Assembly: GCF_000195295.1 (NCBI RefSeq)
Contig: NC_015388.1
Span: 1,550,001-1,614,000, forward strand
Origin: Desulfobacca acetoxidans DSM 11109
GTDB lineage: Bacteria; Desulfobacterota; Desulfobaccia; Desulfobaccales; Desulfobaccaceae
Length of the DNA stretch: 64,000 nucleotides
Reading direction: 5' to 3'
Part shown: in pieces, positions 55,075-64,000 of the stretch
Layout of the letters: each line of letters begins with the position of its first letter
Numbering within the stretch: the stretch's first letter is position 1
Notes under the pieces: model-generated
What the model was told of the DNA's origin: nothing
Databases searched by the model: none
Seen by the model: the letters and a program-made list of their open reading frames with translations, nothing else
Position numbers and translations under genes: made by a program

Positions 55075-56376
55075 TTAGGTACCCATTTCGAAGGAGGATA
55101 GATATTTCACCTGTTCTTCGGTGAGGGTGTCGATGTCCACCAGCATGGACTGGAGTTTTAAACGGGCGATCTCCATATCCAGCTCTGTCGGCAGCATGTA
55201 GACCTTCTTCTCGAATTTGTCGTGGTTCTTGGAGATATATTCTGCGGCCAGGGATTGGTTGGCGAAGCTCATATCCATCACTACGGAAGGATGGCCTTCG
55301 GCGGCGGCCAGGTTGATAAGCCGACCGTCGCCCAAAATATTGACCCGCTTGCCATTAGTCAGAGTAAATTCCTCGACGAATTCCCGGATATGCCGCCTCC
55401 CGACGGTGACCGCCTCCAAGCCGGGGATGTCCAGTTCGACATTGAAATGGCCTGAATTGCAGGCGATGGCACCATCTTTCATGGCCAAGAAATGTTCCTG
55501 GCGGATGACGTTGATATCGCCGGTGAGGGTACAGAAGATATCGCCCTGAGGAGCGGCCTCGGTCATGGGCAGGACCTGAAACCCATCCATAATTGCTTCA
55601 AGTCCTTTCAGGGGATTAACTTCGGTGATGATGACCCGGGCCCCGGCGCCGCGAGCCCGCATGGCAAAGCCGCGACCGCACCAGCCATAGCCGGCTACCA
55701 CGACGACACTGCCTGCCAACAGGCGGTTGGTAGCCCGCAGGATGCCGTCCACAGTACTCTGCCCGGTACCGTAGCGGTTGTCGAACATGTACTTGGTCTG
55801 GGAATCGTTGACCGCGATGACGGGATAGCGCAAGACGCCTTGAGCTGCCATGGCCTTGAGTCGGATGACGCCGGTGGTGGTTTCTTCAGTGCCGCCGAAC
55901 ACCTCGGGAAGCAATTCCTGGCGGGTGCTGTGGAGGGTAAAGACCAGATCGGCGCCGTCGTCCATGGTGATATTCGGCTTGATATCCAAGGCGGCCTGGA
56001 TATGTTGGTAGTAAGTCTCGTTGTCCTCGCCCTTGATGGCAAAGGTGGGAATTTCTTCATCTCTGGCCAGATAGGCGGCAACGTCATCCTGGGTGCTCAA
56101 AGGATTGGAGGCACAGACCACCACCTGGGCGCCGCCGGCCTTGAGAGTGGCCATCAGGACTGCCGTTTCGGTGGTGACGTGCAGACAGGCTGCGAGGCGG
56201 AGACCCTGAAGCGGTTTTTCCCGCCGGAAGCGGTCGGCGATGCCGCTGAGCACCGGCATGTCCTGACGGGCCCATTCTACCCGCAGCTTACCCCGGTCGG
56301 CTAGAGAGATATCTTTGACGTCGTAGCCGACTTTAAAAGGCATGAGGTCGGCTGCCTTCACAGATATTTTTTGCAT
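55075..56376 (-). CDS. ahcY: Adenosylhomocysteinase
   Basis: A 433-aa enzyme splitting S-adenosylhomocysteine to adenosine and homocysteine. The NAD-binding [10 protein letters not shown] motif is near residue 222. [10 protein letters not shown] and the C-terminal LSSFEMGT are typical; the usual K-P-D-H-Y-R-Y end is absent, as in some bacterial forms. The order metK-ahcY with a 37-nt gap forms the methyl-cycle pair. Confidence 0.95.
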   Translation of the reverse strand: MQKISVKAADLMPFKVGYDVKDISLADRGKLRVEWARQDMPVLSGIADRFRREKPLQGLRLAACLHVTTETAVLMATLKAGGAQVVVCASNPLSTQDDVAAYLARDEEIPTFAIKGEDNETYYQHIQAALDIKPNITMDDGADLVFTLHSTRQELLPEVFGGTEETTTGVIRLKAMAAQGVLRYPVIAVNDSQTKYMFDNRYGTGQSTVDGILRATNRLLAGSVVVVAGYGWCGRGFAMRARGAGARVIITEVNPLKGLEAIMDGFQVLPMTEAAPQGDIFCTLTGDINVIRQEHFLAMKDGAIACNSGHFNVELDIPGLEAVTVGRRHIREFVEEFTLTNGKRVNILGDGRLINLAAAEGHPSVVMDMSFANQSLAAEYISKNHDKFEKKVYMLPTELDMEIARLKLQSMLVDIDTLTEEQVKYLSSFEMGT

Positions 56377-56413
56377 AGTTTACCTCATGAAACAATGGAG
56401 TGGCCTCAAGGGC

Positions 56414-57580
56414 CTAAAGGCCGGCCTTTTCCCTTAATAAATCAACGCGGTTGGTCTGCTCCCAGGTGAAATCGGGATCCGGACGGCCAAAATGCCCATA
56501 CGCAGCAGTTTTCTTGAAAATCGGGCGCAACACGTCGAGATAGCTGATCATAGCTGCCGGCTTGAAACTGAAGGTATTGCGGATGATCTCTAGAAGCTGG
56601 AGTTCTGGAATTACTCCGGTGCCATAGGTGTTGGTGACAATCGACAGGGGATCTGCGACCCCGATGGAATAAGCCACCTGTACTTCACACCGCCGGGCCA
56701 GCCCTGCGGCCACGATATTTTTGGCCACATGCCGCAGCATATATGAGGAGGTGCGGTCGACTTTGGATGGGTCTTTTCCTGAGAAGGCGCCGCCGCCGTG
56801 GTAACCGGCGCCGCCGTAAGTGTCAACGATAATCTTGCGCCCGGTCATGCCGCAATCGCCCAGCGGTCCGCCAACGACAAAGCGACCGGTGGTGTTGACC
56901 AAAAAGCGGGTGTCCGAATGCAGCAATTCGGCGGGGACGGTTTTTTTAATAACTTCCTCGATTACTGCTTCCTTCACCTGGTTATAGCTGACCTCCGGGT
57001 TATGTTGGGCGGCGATAACGACGGTGTGAATAAATTGGGGAGCACCGTTTTCATACCGGACCGTGACCTGGGTTTTGCCGTCAGGCCGGAGAAACGGGAC
57101 AATGCCTTCTTTGCGCACTTTGGCCAGGCGTTCAGCCAGGCGGTGGGCATACCAGATCGGCATGGGCATGAGTTCCTCGGTTTCGTCGCAGGCAAAGCCG
57201 AACATCAAACCCTGGTCGCCGGCACCTTGCTCCGGAAAAATTCCCCGGCCATCTATCCCCATGGCAATATCGGGGGACTGTTTATCCAGCGAGGTTAGGA
57301 CGGCACAGGTTTCCCAATCAAAACCCATGGAAGAATCGTTATAGCCGATTTCTTTGATGGTCTGTCGGACGATGCTGGGGATATCGACAATCGCAGTGGT
57401 AGTAATTTCCCCGGCGATAAAGGCTAGACCGGTGGTTACCAGGGTCTCGCAAGCCACACGGGCATATTTGTCCTGTGCAATGATGGAGTCTAAAATTGCG
57501 TCAGATATCTGATCCGAAACCTTATCTGGATGTCCCTCCGTAACCGACTCGGAGGTAAAGAGAAAGTCTGTTATGGCCAT
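56414..57580 (-). CDS. metK: S-adenosylmethionine synthetase
   Basis: A 388-aa enzyme making SAM from ATP and Met. It has [20 protein letters not shown] near the N-terminus, [15 protein letters not shown] near 266 and the DxxT loop of this family. It is the first gene of the metK-ahcY unit and follows a long leader of about 490 bp. Confidence 0.96.
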   Translation of the reverse strand: MAITDFLFTSESVTEGHPDKVSDQISDAILDSIIAQDKYARVACETLVTTGLAFIAGEITTTAIVDIPSIVRQTIKEIGYNDSSMGFDWETCAVLTSLDKQSPDIAMGIDGRGIFPEQGAGDQGLMFGFACDETEELMPMPIWYAHRLAERLAKVRKEGIVPFLRPDGKTQVTVRYENGAPQFIHTVVIAAQHNPEVSYNQVKEAVIEEVIKKTVPAELLHSDTRFLVNTTGRFVVGGPLGDCGMTGRKIIVDTYGGAGYHGGGAFSGKDPSKVDRTSSYMLRHVAKNIVAAGLARRCEVQVAYSIGVADPLSIVTNTYGTGVIPELQLLEIIRNTFSFKPAAMISYLDVLRPIFKKTAAYGHFGRPDPDFTWEQTNRVDLLREKAGL

Positions 57581-58071
57581 GCCGCCCGCTCCTTATAGGA
57601 ATGAAATAGGGAAAGCCGAGCTCTCCCGGCTTGACATTCTGTACTGCAAAACAGGCCGAAGACGGAGAAAGAACCGATTCAAGACCGTCTTGTAATTCTG
57701 ATTAGGGTTCTAGACGTAATGAAGAATTACGCGTTTCGCAGAGCTTGTTGCCATTCACCTTGAGGCTGTTATAAAAAGCTGGTAAACGGGAAGTCAGGCT
57801 CTGAGGGATACCGCGCATTGCATCCCTAGGGCTCAAGAATACGAAATAAAAATTATCTTGAACCTTTTAAACAGTTAATCTGACAATGGCAACAGTCTGG
57901 TCTTCTCGATAACAACTCAACAGGGTTTTGAAATGGGGCCAAGGATGCCAGCGGTTGGAAGACCCGAGGCTTTTAGAAGACAGAATGAACCTACTCTTTT
58001 GGTTATTGTCCGAGTATCCGGAGACCGGCCCGCTTTTTCCAACAAAACCATCTCAATATAACCAAAAATCT
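57581..58071 (-). other. Long leader/intergenic region upstream of metK
   Basis: No gene and no recognised SAM- or SAH-type riboswitch core was found. Visible structures on the minus strand are an aagccg/cggctt hairpin just ahead of metK (57613-57632) and an agggat/atccct hairpin (57804-57829). It could be a plain promoter region or an unassigned leader RNA. Confidence 0.45.
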
Positions 58072-58449
58072 TTATAAAGCCAAAACTTTTTTTGGACTGG
58101 ACAACTTCGGGCGATTGCAGGCGTCTACATATACGAGCTTGGGTTGGTGTTCTTCCAGTTCAGCGGCAGCAAACCCGGCAAAGGTAGTGATGATAATCAG
58201 ATCTCCGGGCATACCCTTGCGGGCCGCCGCCCCGTTCAGGCACATTACGCCACTGCCGGCTTCCCCGGCGATGGCGTAGGTTTCAAACCGTTCACCATTG
58301 TTGATATTATAGACATAGACCATTTCGTAAGGAAGAATATCGGCCATCTCCATGAGTTGATTGTCAATGGTCAGGGAGCCTTCATAGGAAAGGTCGGCTT
58401 GGGTAATGGTAGCGCGGTGAATCTTGGATTTGAGTATCGTACGGACCAT
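58072..58449 (-). CDS. panD: Aspartate 1-decarboxylase
   Basis: A 125-aa enzyme making beta-alanine for CoA. The self-cleavage site is YEGS with Gly24-Ser25, which yields the pyruvoyl group. [16 protein letters not shown] and [12 protein letters not shown] are family motifs. It ends next to the metK leader and is 2 nt downstream of panC. Confidence 0.95.
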   Translation of the reverse strand: MVRTILKSKIHRATITQADLSYEGSLTIDNQLMEMADILPYEMVYVYNINNGERFETYAIAGEAGSGVMCLNGAAARKGMPGDLIIITTFAGFAAAELEEHQPKLVYVDACNRPKLSSPKKVLAL

Positions 58450-58451
58450 GA

Positions 58452-59300
58452 TTAGGGTACCTCTAACAGTATATTATCTATGAGACGGGTGCGTCCCACC
58501 CAAGCGGCAATCGCCAGGCGGGCCTGTCCCCGGATAGTGTCGATTTCTTTTAAGGTCTGCGGATCGACCAGATTCAGGTAATCGAGGTTGATCTGCGGGT
58601 CACAGGTAAGTATGGGTTTTAAAGCGGCAAAAAGCCGGTCGCGGGAAGTTTCCCCTTTGGCTGTAAGTTCACAGGCTTTAAACAGAGCCCGGGAGAGATT
58701 GAGGGCCGAACGCCGTTCGCCAGGACTAAGATAGACATTACGGGAACTCATGGCCAAGCCGTCCGGCTCCCTCACCAAGGGCCGGCCGATGATCTCCACC
58801 GGGAGGTTGAGATCTAGAGCCATCCGTTTCAGGGTTATCAATTGTTGATAATCCTTCTCACCAAAGATAGCCGCCTGGGGTTGTACCAGGTTGAAAAGTT
58901 TGAGGACTATCGTGGCAACACCGCGAAAATGGATCGGGCGAGAAGCGCCGCAGAGCCCTCGTGTTACCTGCTCAACGGTGACATAGGTTTGGAAATCCGG
59001 CGGATATAACTGGTCTGCTTCCGGGGCAAATATGACATCTACCCCGGCTTCCTGGGCCAGCTTACAATCTTGGTCAAAATTGCGGGGGTAGCAATCCAGA
59101 TCTTCATTGGGGGCAAACTGGGTAGGGTTGACGAAAAGGCTGACCACCAGACGCCGTCCGATGCCGCGGCCATATTCCATCAGGCTTACGTGTCCCCGAT
59201 GAAAGTAGCCCATGGTAGGGACCAGGACGATCATATCTCCCCGGGCCCGCCAGCTCAGGGCCAGGGCCTGCATCTCTTGGGGAGAGCGTATTACCTGCAT
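58452..59300 (-). CDS. panC: Pantothenate synthetase
   Basis: 282 aa from the ATG at 59300, the usual length; the frame is open to 59420 without family similarity. [15 protein letters not shown] near 29 holds the HxGH motif of the nucleotidyltransferase fold, then [20 protein letters not shown] and SSRNVYLSP. It joins pantoate and beta-alanine. panD lies 2 nt downstream. Confidence 0.95.
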   Translation of the reverse strand: MQVIRSPQEMQALALSWRARGDMIVLVPTMGYFHRGHVSLMEYGRGIGRRLVVSLFVNPTQFAPNEDLDCYPRNFDQDCKLAQEAGVDVIFAPEADQLYPPDFQTYVTVEQVTRGLCGASRPIHFRGVATIVLKLFNLVQPQAAIFGEKDYQQLITLKRMALDLNLPVEIIGRPLVREPDGLAMSSRNVYLSPGERRSALNLSRALFKACELTAKGETSRDRLFAALKPILTCDPQINLDYLNLVDPQTLKEIDTIRGQARLAIAAWVGRTRLIDNILLEVP

Positions 59301-59817
59301 GTGGGGCAGTTTCAATACCTCAAAAAAAAACTCCAGACTGATTCGCTGGAGGTTGCGGTTGGAGCACACGGCGAGTCTCAGTCCATCCTTGGTGGATCCA
59401 AGCTCCTGGTATATAAACAATTGTATTATAACAATGAATGCGAAGAATTGTCAAGGAAGAAGGATGTCTTGCCCTGTGGTGCAGGCTTTCCAGCCGGCAC
59501 GCTGATGCACAGGCCAGGAGGCCTAGGCCACCAAATATTTTTTCATATCTGGTTGGGTTCTCGAGAATATGAGGACTTTTATAAAAACAGTGGGCAGTGG
59601 GCGGGGAGCAGGAAAAAAATTATTGTGAGCAGCCCCCACGGTTCTGTTTTTATATTTCGTTGTGATCATCAGAACATGACAACTTGTACGAAAAAACCGG
59701 AACGGTTAAACCTGTGCCAGTGATGTATCCAGGTGCAGGAAGGCCAGTTTTTTTGGCCTAAGGACCGATTGAACCTGATACAATAAAGCAGATACATTTC
59801 TTGTTGAGGAAATTGTT
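59301..59817. other. Repeat-containing intergenic region
   Basis: No gene supported in 517 bp. Two diverged copies of the structured repeat family lie at 59486-59570 and 59574-59696. Confidence 0.65.
59486..59696. repeat. Two diverged structured repeats
   Basis: The first (59486-59570) contains caggccaggaggcctaggcc, the reverse complement of a segment at 62145-62164, and a ttctcgagaa mini-palindrome. The second (59574-59696) follows the 114-bp unit: ataaaaacag, degenerate gtgggc heptamers, attattgtgagcagc, then ctgtttttat and agaacatgacaactt. Confidence 0.7.
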
Positions 59818-60300
59818 ATGAAAGAAACGGCCAAGGAGGTTATGGCCAGAGAGTTTTTGACGGTACCGCCGGAGATGACCATTGCCGAGGCGGTCCAGGT
59901 TTTCCGCCAGGCCGCCCAGGTCACCGGTCACCCGGTCTTTGGCCTGATGGTGACCGACGCCGAAGGTAGGTTGGTGGGGATGCTGTCCATGTATGACATC
60001 TTTCTGCTGCTGCGCCCCAAACATATCCATATCTGGGGTGAGATGAGCGACCTGGACCTCACCGGGATCATAGACGCCGCCTGTCACCGGGCGAAGGCGA
60101 TGCTGGTGGGAGATATGATGACCACCGATCTTATCACCATCACACCGGATACGCATCTTCTGCATGTGGTAGATATCATGATCAAAAAACATGTCCGCCG
60201 CATACCGGTAATTGAAGACGGGGTTTTGCAGGGGATTGTCTATATTTCACAAGTTTTCTATCACCTGCTCAATAAGCTGACCGAACGGTCGGAAGATTAG
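59818..60300 (+). CDS. CBS-domain protein (two CBS motifs)
   Basis: A 160-aa cytosolic protein of two CBS motifs: VMAREFLTVPPEMTIAEAV near 8-26 and GDMMTTDLITITPDTHLL near 99-116. Such pairs bind adenine nucleotides. No effector domain. It starts a two-gene unit with the next CBS protein (21-nt gap). Confidence 0.88.
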   Translation: MKETAKEVMAREFLTVPPEMTIAEAVQVFRQAAQVTGHPVFGLMVTDAEGRLVGMLSMYDIFLLLRPKHIHIWGEMSDLDLTGIIDAACHRAKAMLVGDMMTTDLITITPDTHLLHVVDIMIKKHVRRIPVIEDGVLQGIVYISQVFYHLLNKLTERSED

Positions 60301-60321
60301 CAGAGGTGGCGCCGAAAGACG

Positions 60322-61212
60322 ATGCCGATCATAGATCATCATCAGGTATTGAAAGGCCTTACCGTGCAGATGGCCATGCGGCGTCAGGTGATCGACCTGC
60401 CTCAGGGGGCGGAACTTGCCTCAGCCATTCGCGCCATGGCCAAATATAAAGTGAATGCCGTGCTCATAACCGGAGAGAGACACCTGCCTCTTGGCGTGGT
60501 TTCCAAAACCGATCTGATGACCGCTTATTATGGGGGGCTGCCCCTGGAGACGCCGGTGGCGGATATCATGGTGGGGCCGCCCCAGTTCTGCCAGTCTCAG
60601 GATTCCCTAGATGCAGCCCTGGACCAGATGCGGCAGCATCGCATTCATCGCCTGTATGTCAGGAGGGGAGAAGATGAAACCGTGTCCGGGGTACTGGCTT
60701 TCCCGGACATTGTCGGTATGCTCTACCGCTACTGCCGCCGCTGTGACCGGAATCTTTTACAGCGGCAGGGAAAAGAATCGGAGATGAACTGGGCTGATCA
60801 GTTTATAGTACGAGAGGTTATGACCCCATCGGTGTTATCGTATTACGCTACCGACAGCCTTTGGGAGGTCATGACGGGATTGGCAGCCTATAAGTTCGGC
60901 GCCGTCCCCATCCTTAACCCTGGAGGGGTGCCCAGCGGGGTGATTTCCAAGACCGATCTGGCTCTGGCCTACCTACACGCGGTTCCGCCGGAACAGGAGG
61001 CTCAGTCAGTCATGAATGCACCGGTGGTGACCTGCAATCAGGATGATCTATTGTTGGAAGTGATCAAGCGGCTGATTTTTTCGGACCTGCACCGGATTTT
61101 TGTTTACAAGGATAATCCCGAGAATCTGGTGGGGGTGCTGTCACTGTCAGATGCTGCCCGGTTCCGCTCCGGTTCCTGTCGGGCCTGCCTGGTGAGCCGG
61201 ATCGAGATCTAA
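60322..61212 (+). CDS. CBS-domain protein (four CBS motifs)
   Basis: A 296-aa protein with four CBS motifs in two Bateman modules. Start segment TVQMAMRRQVIDLP, then VADIMVGPPQFCQS, VREVMTPSVLSYYA, and AQSVMNAPVVTC. A CRRC between the modules (near 139) and a CRAC near the end (near 288) may bind a metal. It probably works with the preceding protein; the target is unknown. Confidence 0.87.
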   Translation: MPIIDHHQVLKGLTVQMAMRRQVIDLPQGAELASAIRAMAKYKVNAVLITGERHLPLGVVSKTDLMTAYYGGLPLETPVADIMVGPPQFCQSQDSLDAALDQMRQHRIHRLYVRRGEDETVSGVLAFPDIVGMLYRYCRRCDRNLLQRQGKESEMNWADQFIVREVMTPSVLSYYATDSLWEVMTGLAAYKFGAVPILNPGGVPSGVISKTDLALAYLHAVPPEQEAQSVMNAPVVTCNQDDLLLEVIKRLIFSDLHRIFVYKDNPENLVGVLSLSDAARFRSGSCRACLVSRIEI

Positions 61213-61237
61213 CCGACTGGATGTTAAGATAATACCA

Positions 61238-61279
61238 TAGAGGCAGATACTTTTTAACATTGTTAAGTGCCTGCCTCTA
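61238..61279. terminator. Bidirectional hairpin between convergent genes
   Basis: tagaggcag (61238-61246) pairs with ctgcctcta (61271-61279) around an inner ttaac-att-gttaa hairpin. It lies between the CBS gene and the end of the GDT1-type gene. There is no long T tract, so termination is inferred from position. Confidence 0.55.
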
Positions 61280-61841
61280 AATTAACAGCCCCATAAATGA
61301 TATAAAACAGCCCAAAAGCGATAAAGATGACCGCAGCGCCGATTTTTAAGGCGCGTTCCGGCAGGCGTTGACCTAATATCTGGCCTGCCCAGATAGCCAA
61401 AGCATCCGATAGCACCATTCCCAGACTGGAACCGAGCCAGACGGGCATGAGATTTTGACTGGCCGCCAGAGTAACGGTGGAGAGCATGGTCTTATCGCCC
61501 AACTCTGCCATGAAGAAGGTCACCGTCACAATGACAAAGGGTGAATTGTAGCACCAGCTTTGATATTCATCTTCATCTACGGAGTCTCCCCGCAATGTCC
61601 ACCAGCCGAAGCCGATGAAGGCCAAACCGGAAAGAACGTAGATCCACCCTGGTGGCAGGAGGTGGCCAGCGCCTCCCCCCAAGGTGACCGAAAAGGCGTG
61701 TACCAGTAGAGTGGCTGTTAAGATGCCGGCCAACACCACCCAAGCCTTAAAGCGGGTGGCGAGCAGCAACGCCACCAGTTGGGTTTTATCCCCCAATTCG
61801 GCCAAAAAAATCAAACCGAGTGATAACCAAAAACCCTCCAC
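61263..61841 (-). CDS. GDT1/TMEM165-type manganese exporter
   Basis: 192 aa from a GTG at 61841 with AGGAG ahead; the frame is open further but that part is the riboswitch. Two copies of the family motif E-x-G-D-K-T (AELGDKTQL near 18 and AELGDKTML near 112) with about six membrane segments. The family moves Mn2+ (and Ca2+). The Mn-sensing riboswitch upstream supports Mn export. Confidence 0.93.
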   Translation of the reverse strand: MEGFWLSLGLIFLAELGDKTQLVALLLATRFKAWVVLAGILTATLLVHAFSVTLGGGAGHLLPPGWIYVLSGLAFIGFGWWTLRGDSVDEDEYQSWCYNSPFVIVTVTFFMAELGDKTMLSTVTLAASQNLMPVWLGSSLGMVLSDALAIWAGQILGQRLPERALKIGAAVIFIAFGLFYIIYGAVNLEAGT

Positions 61842-61855
61842 GATAGACTCCTGGG

Positions 61856-61978
61856 AAAAAAAAAGACCTTTGCACCATCGGTGCAAAAGTCTCGCTGAGC
61901 ATGATCTTGCCGACAACGCCAGGCTTTTGCCAGTATGTTGACGTTGTCCGGAGCAGCTACTCCCCTCTGCTAAGGAGA
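61856..61978 (-). promoter_or_regulatory. yybP-ykoY manganese riboswitch with terminator
   Basis: Minus-strand reading: AGGGGAGTAGCT near 61962, a GTCAACATAC loop near 61937, then GGCAAG and the AGCGAGAC end, the conserved parts of the yybP-ykoY family. A terminator follows: a stem made by agactttgcacc-like arms (61865-61892) and a T run (61856-61864). Mn2+ binding is known to release termination, turning on the exporter. Identified from memory of the consensus, not a model search. Confidence 0.88.
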
Positions 61979-62100
61979 GCATAACGGATTATGAAGTGTT
62001 TGGCAAGACTTTTTTGAATCAGTTCGTAAGGATGGCAACTCCCCCTTCGGTCTGGTGCATCAGCTTGCAGTGGGGGAGCTAGAGCGATTGCCAAAAGTCC

Positions 62101-62179
62101 TTATGTTCCCAGGAACACAACAAAAAATGGAAGAATGATTGATGGCCTAGGCCTCCTGGCCTGCCCCACCATTTTTCAT
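62101..62179. repeat. Diverged structured repeat
   Basis: atgttcccaggaacacaac, then aaaaatgg (62123-62130) pairing with ccattttt (62169-62176). The loop carries ggcctaggcctcctggcctg, the reverse complement of 59510-59529. Same layout as the repeat at 37519. Confidence 0.65.
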
Positions 62180-62277
62180 CTAGGTTCTGACCGATTGAGG
62201 GTAGCTATCGTAGGAATGGGTCCGAGACCTACCCCTAAAAAGAGACTATATTATTGGCAAGCAGTATAACTCTGCCA

Positions 62278-64000
62278 TTACTGGCTGATTATCACATCAG
62301 AGGTTTTTGCGACTGCTTTTTCGGATGCGTTTCTGTTCCGCCCGAGCCAGTTCTTCACCCTTCGATTAAAGTTGTCCAGATAAATGTAAATTACCGGGGT
62401 GATATACAGGGTAAGCACCTGGGAAAAAAGGAGGCCTCCGACAACGGCCAGTCCGAGGGGTTGCCGGGCTTCAGAGCCGGCGCCGATGCCCAGGGCGATG
62501 GGTAGAGTGCCAAAGAGGGCCGACATGGTGGTCATCATGATGGGCCGGAAACGCAGCAGACAGCCCTCGTAAATGGCATCATGGGGTGATTTGCCGTGGC
62601 GGCGCTGGGCCTCCAGGGCGAAGTCGATCATCATAATGGCATTCTTCTTGACGATGCCGATGAGCATAATGATGCCTACAAAGGCATAGAGGTTAAGGTC
62701 CATTTTAAAGAGCAGGAGGGTTACTAAAGCTCCGAAGCCGGCCGAAGGGAGGCCGGAGAGGATTGTCACCGGATGAATAAAACTTTCGTAGAGAATACCC
62801 AACACCAGGTAAATGACCAGTATTGCCATTATCAGGAGGATTCCCAACCCTTTCAGGGAAGATTGAAAGGCCTGGGCGGTTCCCTGGAAACTGGTAGTGA
62901 TGGAAGCCGGGAGTTCTTGAGCGACCTTATTGATCTCGGCTACTGCATCTCCCAGCGCCACTCCGGGTTTGAGATTGAACGAAATGGTTACCGAGGGAAT
63001 CTGTCCGGCATGATTAATAGTCAGCGCTCCAGCGCCGCGGCTCAATTGCGCCACGCTCTCAAGAGGAACCAGTTGTCCGGTGTCGGCGCGTACGTAGAGT
63101 AGACCGAGAGCTGCCGGATCCATCTGATATTGTGGGAGAACTTCCATGATTACCCAATACTGATTTGTGGGGGTATAGATCGTGGAGACCTGGCGCGAGC
63201 CGTAGGCGGTGGCCAGGGCATTTTCCAGTTGTTCGGCGCTGACCCCCAGTGCCGAGGCCTTATCCCGGTCGATAGAGACGAGGATTTCCGGACCATGAAG
63301 TTGAAGGTCACTGTTAACGTCTGTGAGTCCTTCCACCTGACGCATCTTTTCTTCCAAACGAGCCGCCCAGCGATAGAGTTCAGCCATATCAGCCGACTGC
63401 AGAGTAAATTGGTAAGGACTCTTAGTCAACTGACCGCCGATCCGGATAGAAGGAGGCACTTGCATGAAGGCCCTGACGCCGGTAATCTGGCCCAATTGGG
63501 GTCTGAGCCTGGCGATAACTTCATTGACATGTTGGCGCTCCTCTCGGGGTTTCAGGCGAGAGAAAATAATTCCCGAGTTGACCGTCATATTGGTGCCGCC
63601 GGCCCCGACAAAAGACATATAGGAGGCCACTGCCGGGTCGCCGCCGATAATGGCAGCCAATTCCTTCTGGCGCCGCACCATGTTATCAAAAGAGGTGTCT
63701 TGCGGGCCTTCGGTAAAGGTGAAGAGCTGGCCGGTGTCCTGGTCCGGGAGGAAGCCCTTGGGGATTGTCACGAAGAGGTAGGCCGTGAGGAGGAGTATCA
63801 GCCAGAAAATAGCCATGGTGGCGCGGCGATACCTCAGGACCTTTTTTAGGCTCCAGTCGTAGAGCCGCAGCATGCCGTCGAAAATGCGTTCGAAAAATTG
63901 GTAGAAACGGCCGTGGCCCTGTTCTTTCGGGGGCTTTAAAAACCGGGCGCAGAGCATCGGCGTGAGGGAAAGGGAGATAAAACCGGAGATCAGGATAGCT
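62278..64000 (-). CDS. RND efflux permease, C-terminal part (cut by window edge)
   Basis: The last ~574 residues of an AcrB/MexB-type inner-membrane pump; the frame runs past the right edge (AILISGFISLSLTPMLCARF at the edge). Visible are the second porter domain, the membrane bundle with GILYESFIHPVTILSGLPSA, the LIGIVKKNAIMMIDFA segment and the RFRPIMMTTMSALFGTLPIALG region of the HAE1 family. It drives drug or solute export with a membrane-fusion protein and outer-membrane channel that are not seen here. Confidence 0.94.
   Translation of the reverse strand, partial: AILISGFISLSLTPMLCARFLKPPKEQGHGRFYQFFERIFDGMLRLYDWSLKKVLRYRRATMAIFWLILLLTAYLFVTIPKGFLPDQDTGQLFTFTEGPQDTSFDNMVRRQKELAAIIGGDPAVASYMSFVGAGGTNMTVNSGIIFSRLKPREERQHVNEVIARLRPQLGQITGVRAFMQVPPSIRIGGQLTKSPYQFTLQSADMAELYRWAARLEEKMRQVEGLTDVNSDLQLHGPEILVSIDRDKASALGVSAEQLENALATAYGSRQVSTIYTPTNQYWVIMEVLPQYQMDPAALGLLYVRADTGQLVPLESVAQLSRGAGALTINHAGQIPSVTISFNLKPGVALGDAVAEINKVAQELPASITTSFQGTAQAFQSSLKGLGILLIMAILVIYLVLGILYESFIHPVTILSGLPSAGFGALVTLLLFKMDLNLYAFVGIIMLIGIVKKNAIMMIDFALEAQRRHGKSPHDAIYEGCLLRFRPIMMTTMSALFGTLPIALGIGAGSEARQPLGLAVVGGLLFSQVLTLYITPVIYIYLDNFNRRVKNWLGRNRNASEKAVAKTSDVIISQ

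Noticed and set aside
57581-58071. SAM or SAH riboswitch upstream of metK/ahcY
   Set aside because: The conserved core sequences of these families were not recognised in the leader.

Overview
The window looks like chromosomal DNA of an anaerobic Gram-negative bacterium, most likely a deltaproteobacterium in the broad sense (Desulfobacterota; a sulfate-reducing or syntrophic lineage would fit). The indications are a clustered pyruvate:ferredoxin oxidoreductase with NuoE/NuoF/HoxU-like subunits, a 2-hydroxyacyl-CoA-dehydratase-type iron-sulfur protein with its activase, an RND pump, and the gene order rplU-rpmA-obg-proB-proA-nadD-rsfS. This placement is inferred from gene content only; no rRNA or tRNA gene was found.

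Layout. 1-10.4 kb: a defence locus made of the C-terminal part of a DUF499-like protein, an unrecognised 205-aa protein, a 1074-aa DUF1156-type DNA methyltransferase and a 1309-aa PLD/SNF2 helicase. Two broken toxin-antitoxin modules sit between these genes. A secreted PLD nuclease lies convergently behind. 10.6-16.8 kb: a minus-strand redox operon, porC-porD-porA-porB-nuoE-nuoF-hoxU-like, whose first five genes are joined by 1-4 nt stop/start overlaps. 17.9-26.9 kb: a small Cys-rich protein, endonuclease V, an orphan DppB-type permease, tilS, a receiver protein, a Cache/HAMP histidine kinase and a UPF0182 membrane protein. 27.6-37.3 kb: housekeeping genes (ftsB-like, efp, rplU, rpmA, obg, proB, proA, nadD, rsfS, a BepA-like protease, an FmdB-type zinc ribbon). 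38-44.3 kb: envelope and carbohydrate-related proteins, a sigma-54 activator and TatD. 44.4-48.1 kb: a solitary type IIG restriction-modification enzyme. 48.4-54.8 kb: a YggS-type protein, a thioredoxin, a dehydratase/activase pair, an MNT/HEPN pair, a small HTH protein, a site-2 protease and a phosphohexomutase. 55-59.3 kb: ahcY, metK, panD, panC. 59.8-64 kb: two CBS proteins, a GDT1-type Mn exporter behind a yybP-ykoY riboswitch, and an RND pump cut by the window edge.

How the genes work together. The Por and Nuo-like subunits probably form one route from pyruvate oxidation to NAD(H). The left-end proteins combine ATPase-like, methyltransferase and helicase/PLD parts, as in known phage-defence loci. 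metK and ahcY are adjacent steps of the methyl cycle, panC and panD feed CoA synthesis, and proB and proA make the proline precursor.

The intergenic DNA is unusually rich in structured repeats: a 114-bp tandem unit with an inner heptamer repeat, present in opposite orientations at 27.2 and 37.7 kb; a looser family with a small conserved hairpin next to a second, covarying stem; and several short palindromes, one of which lies inside two defence ORFs. The defence locus with its decayed toxin modules and the repeat family are the least explained parts of the window.
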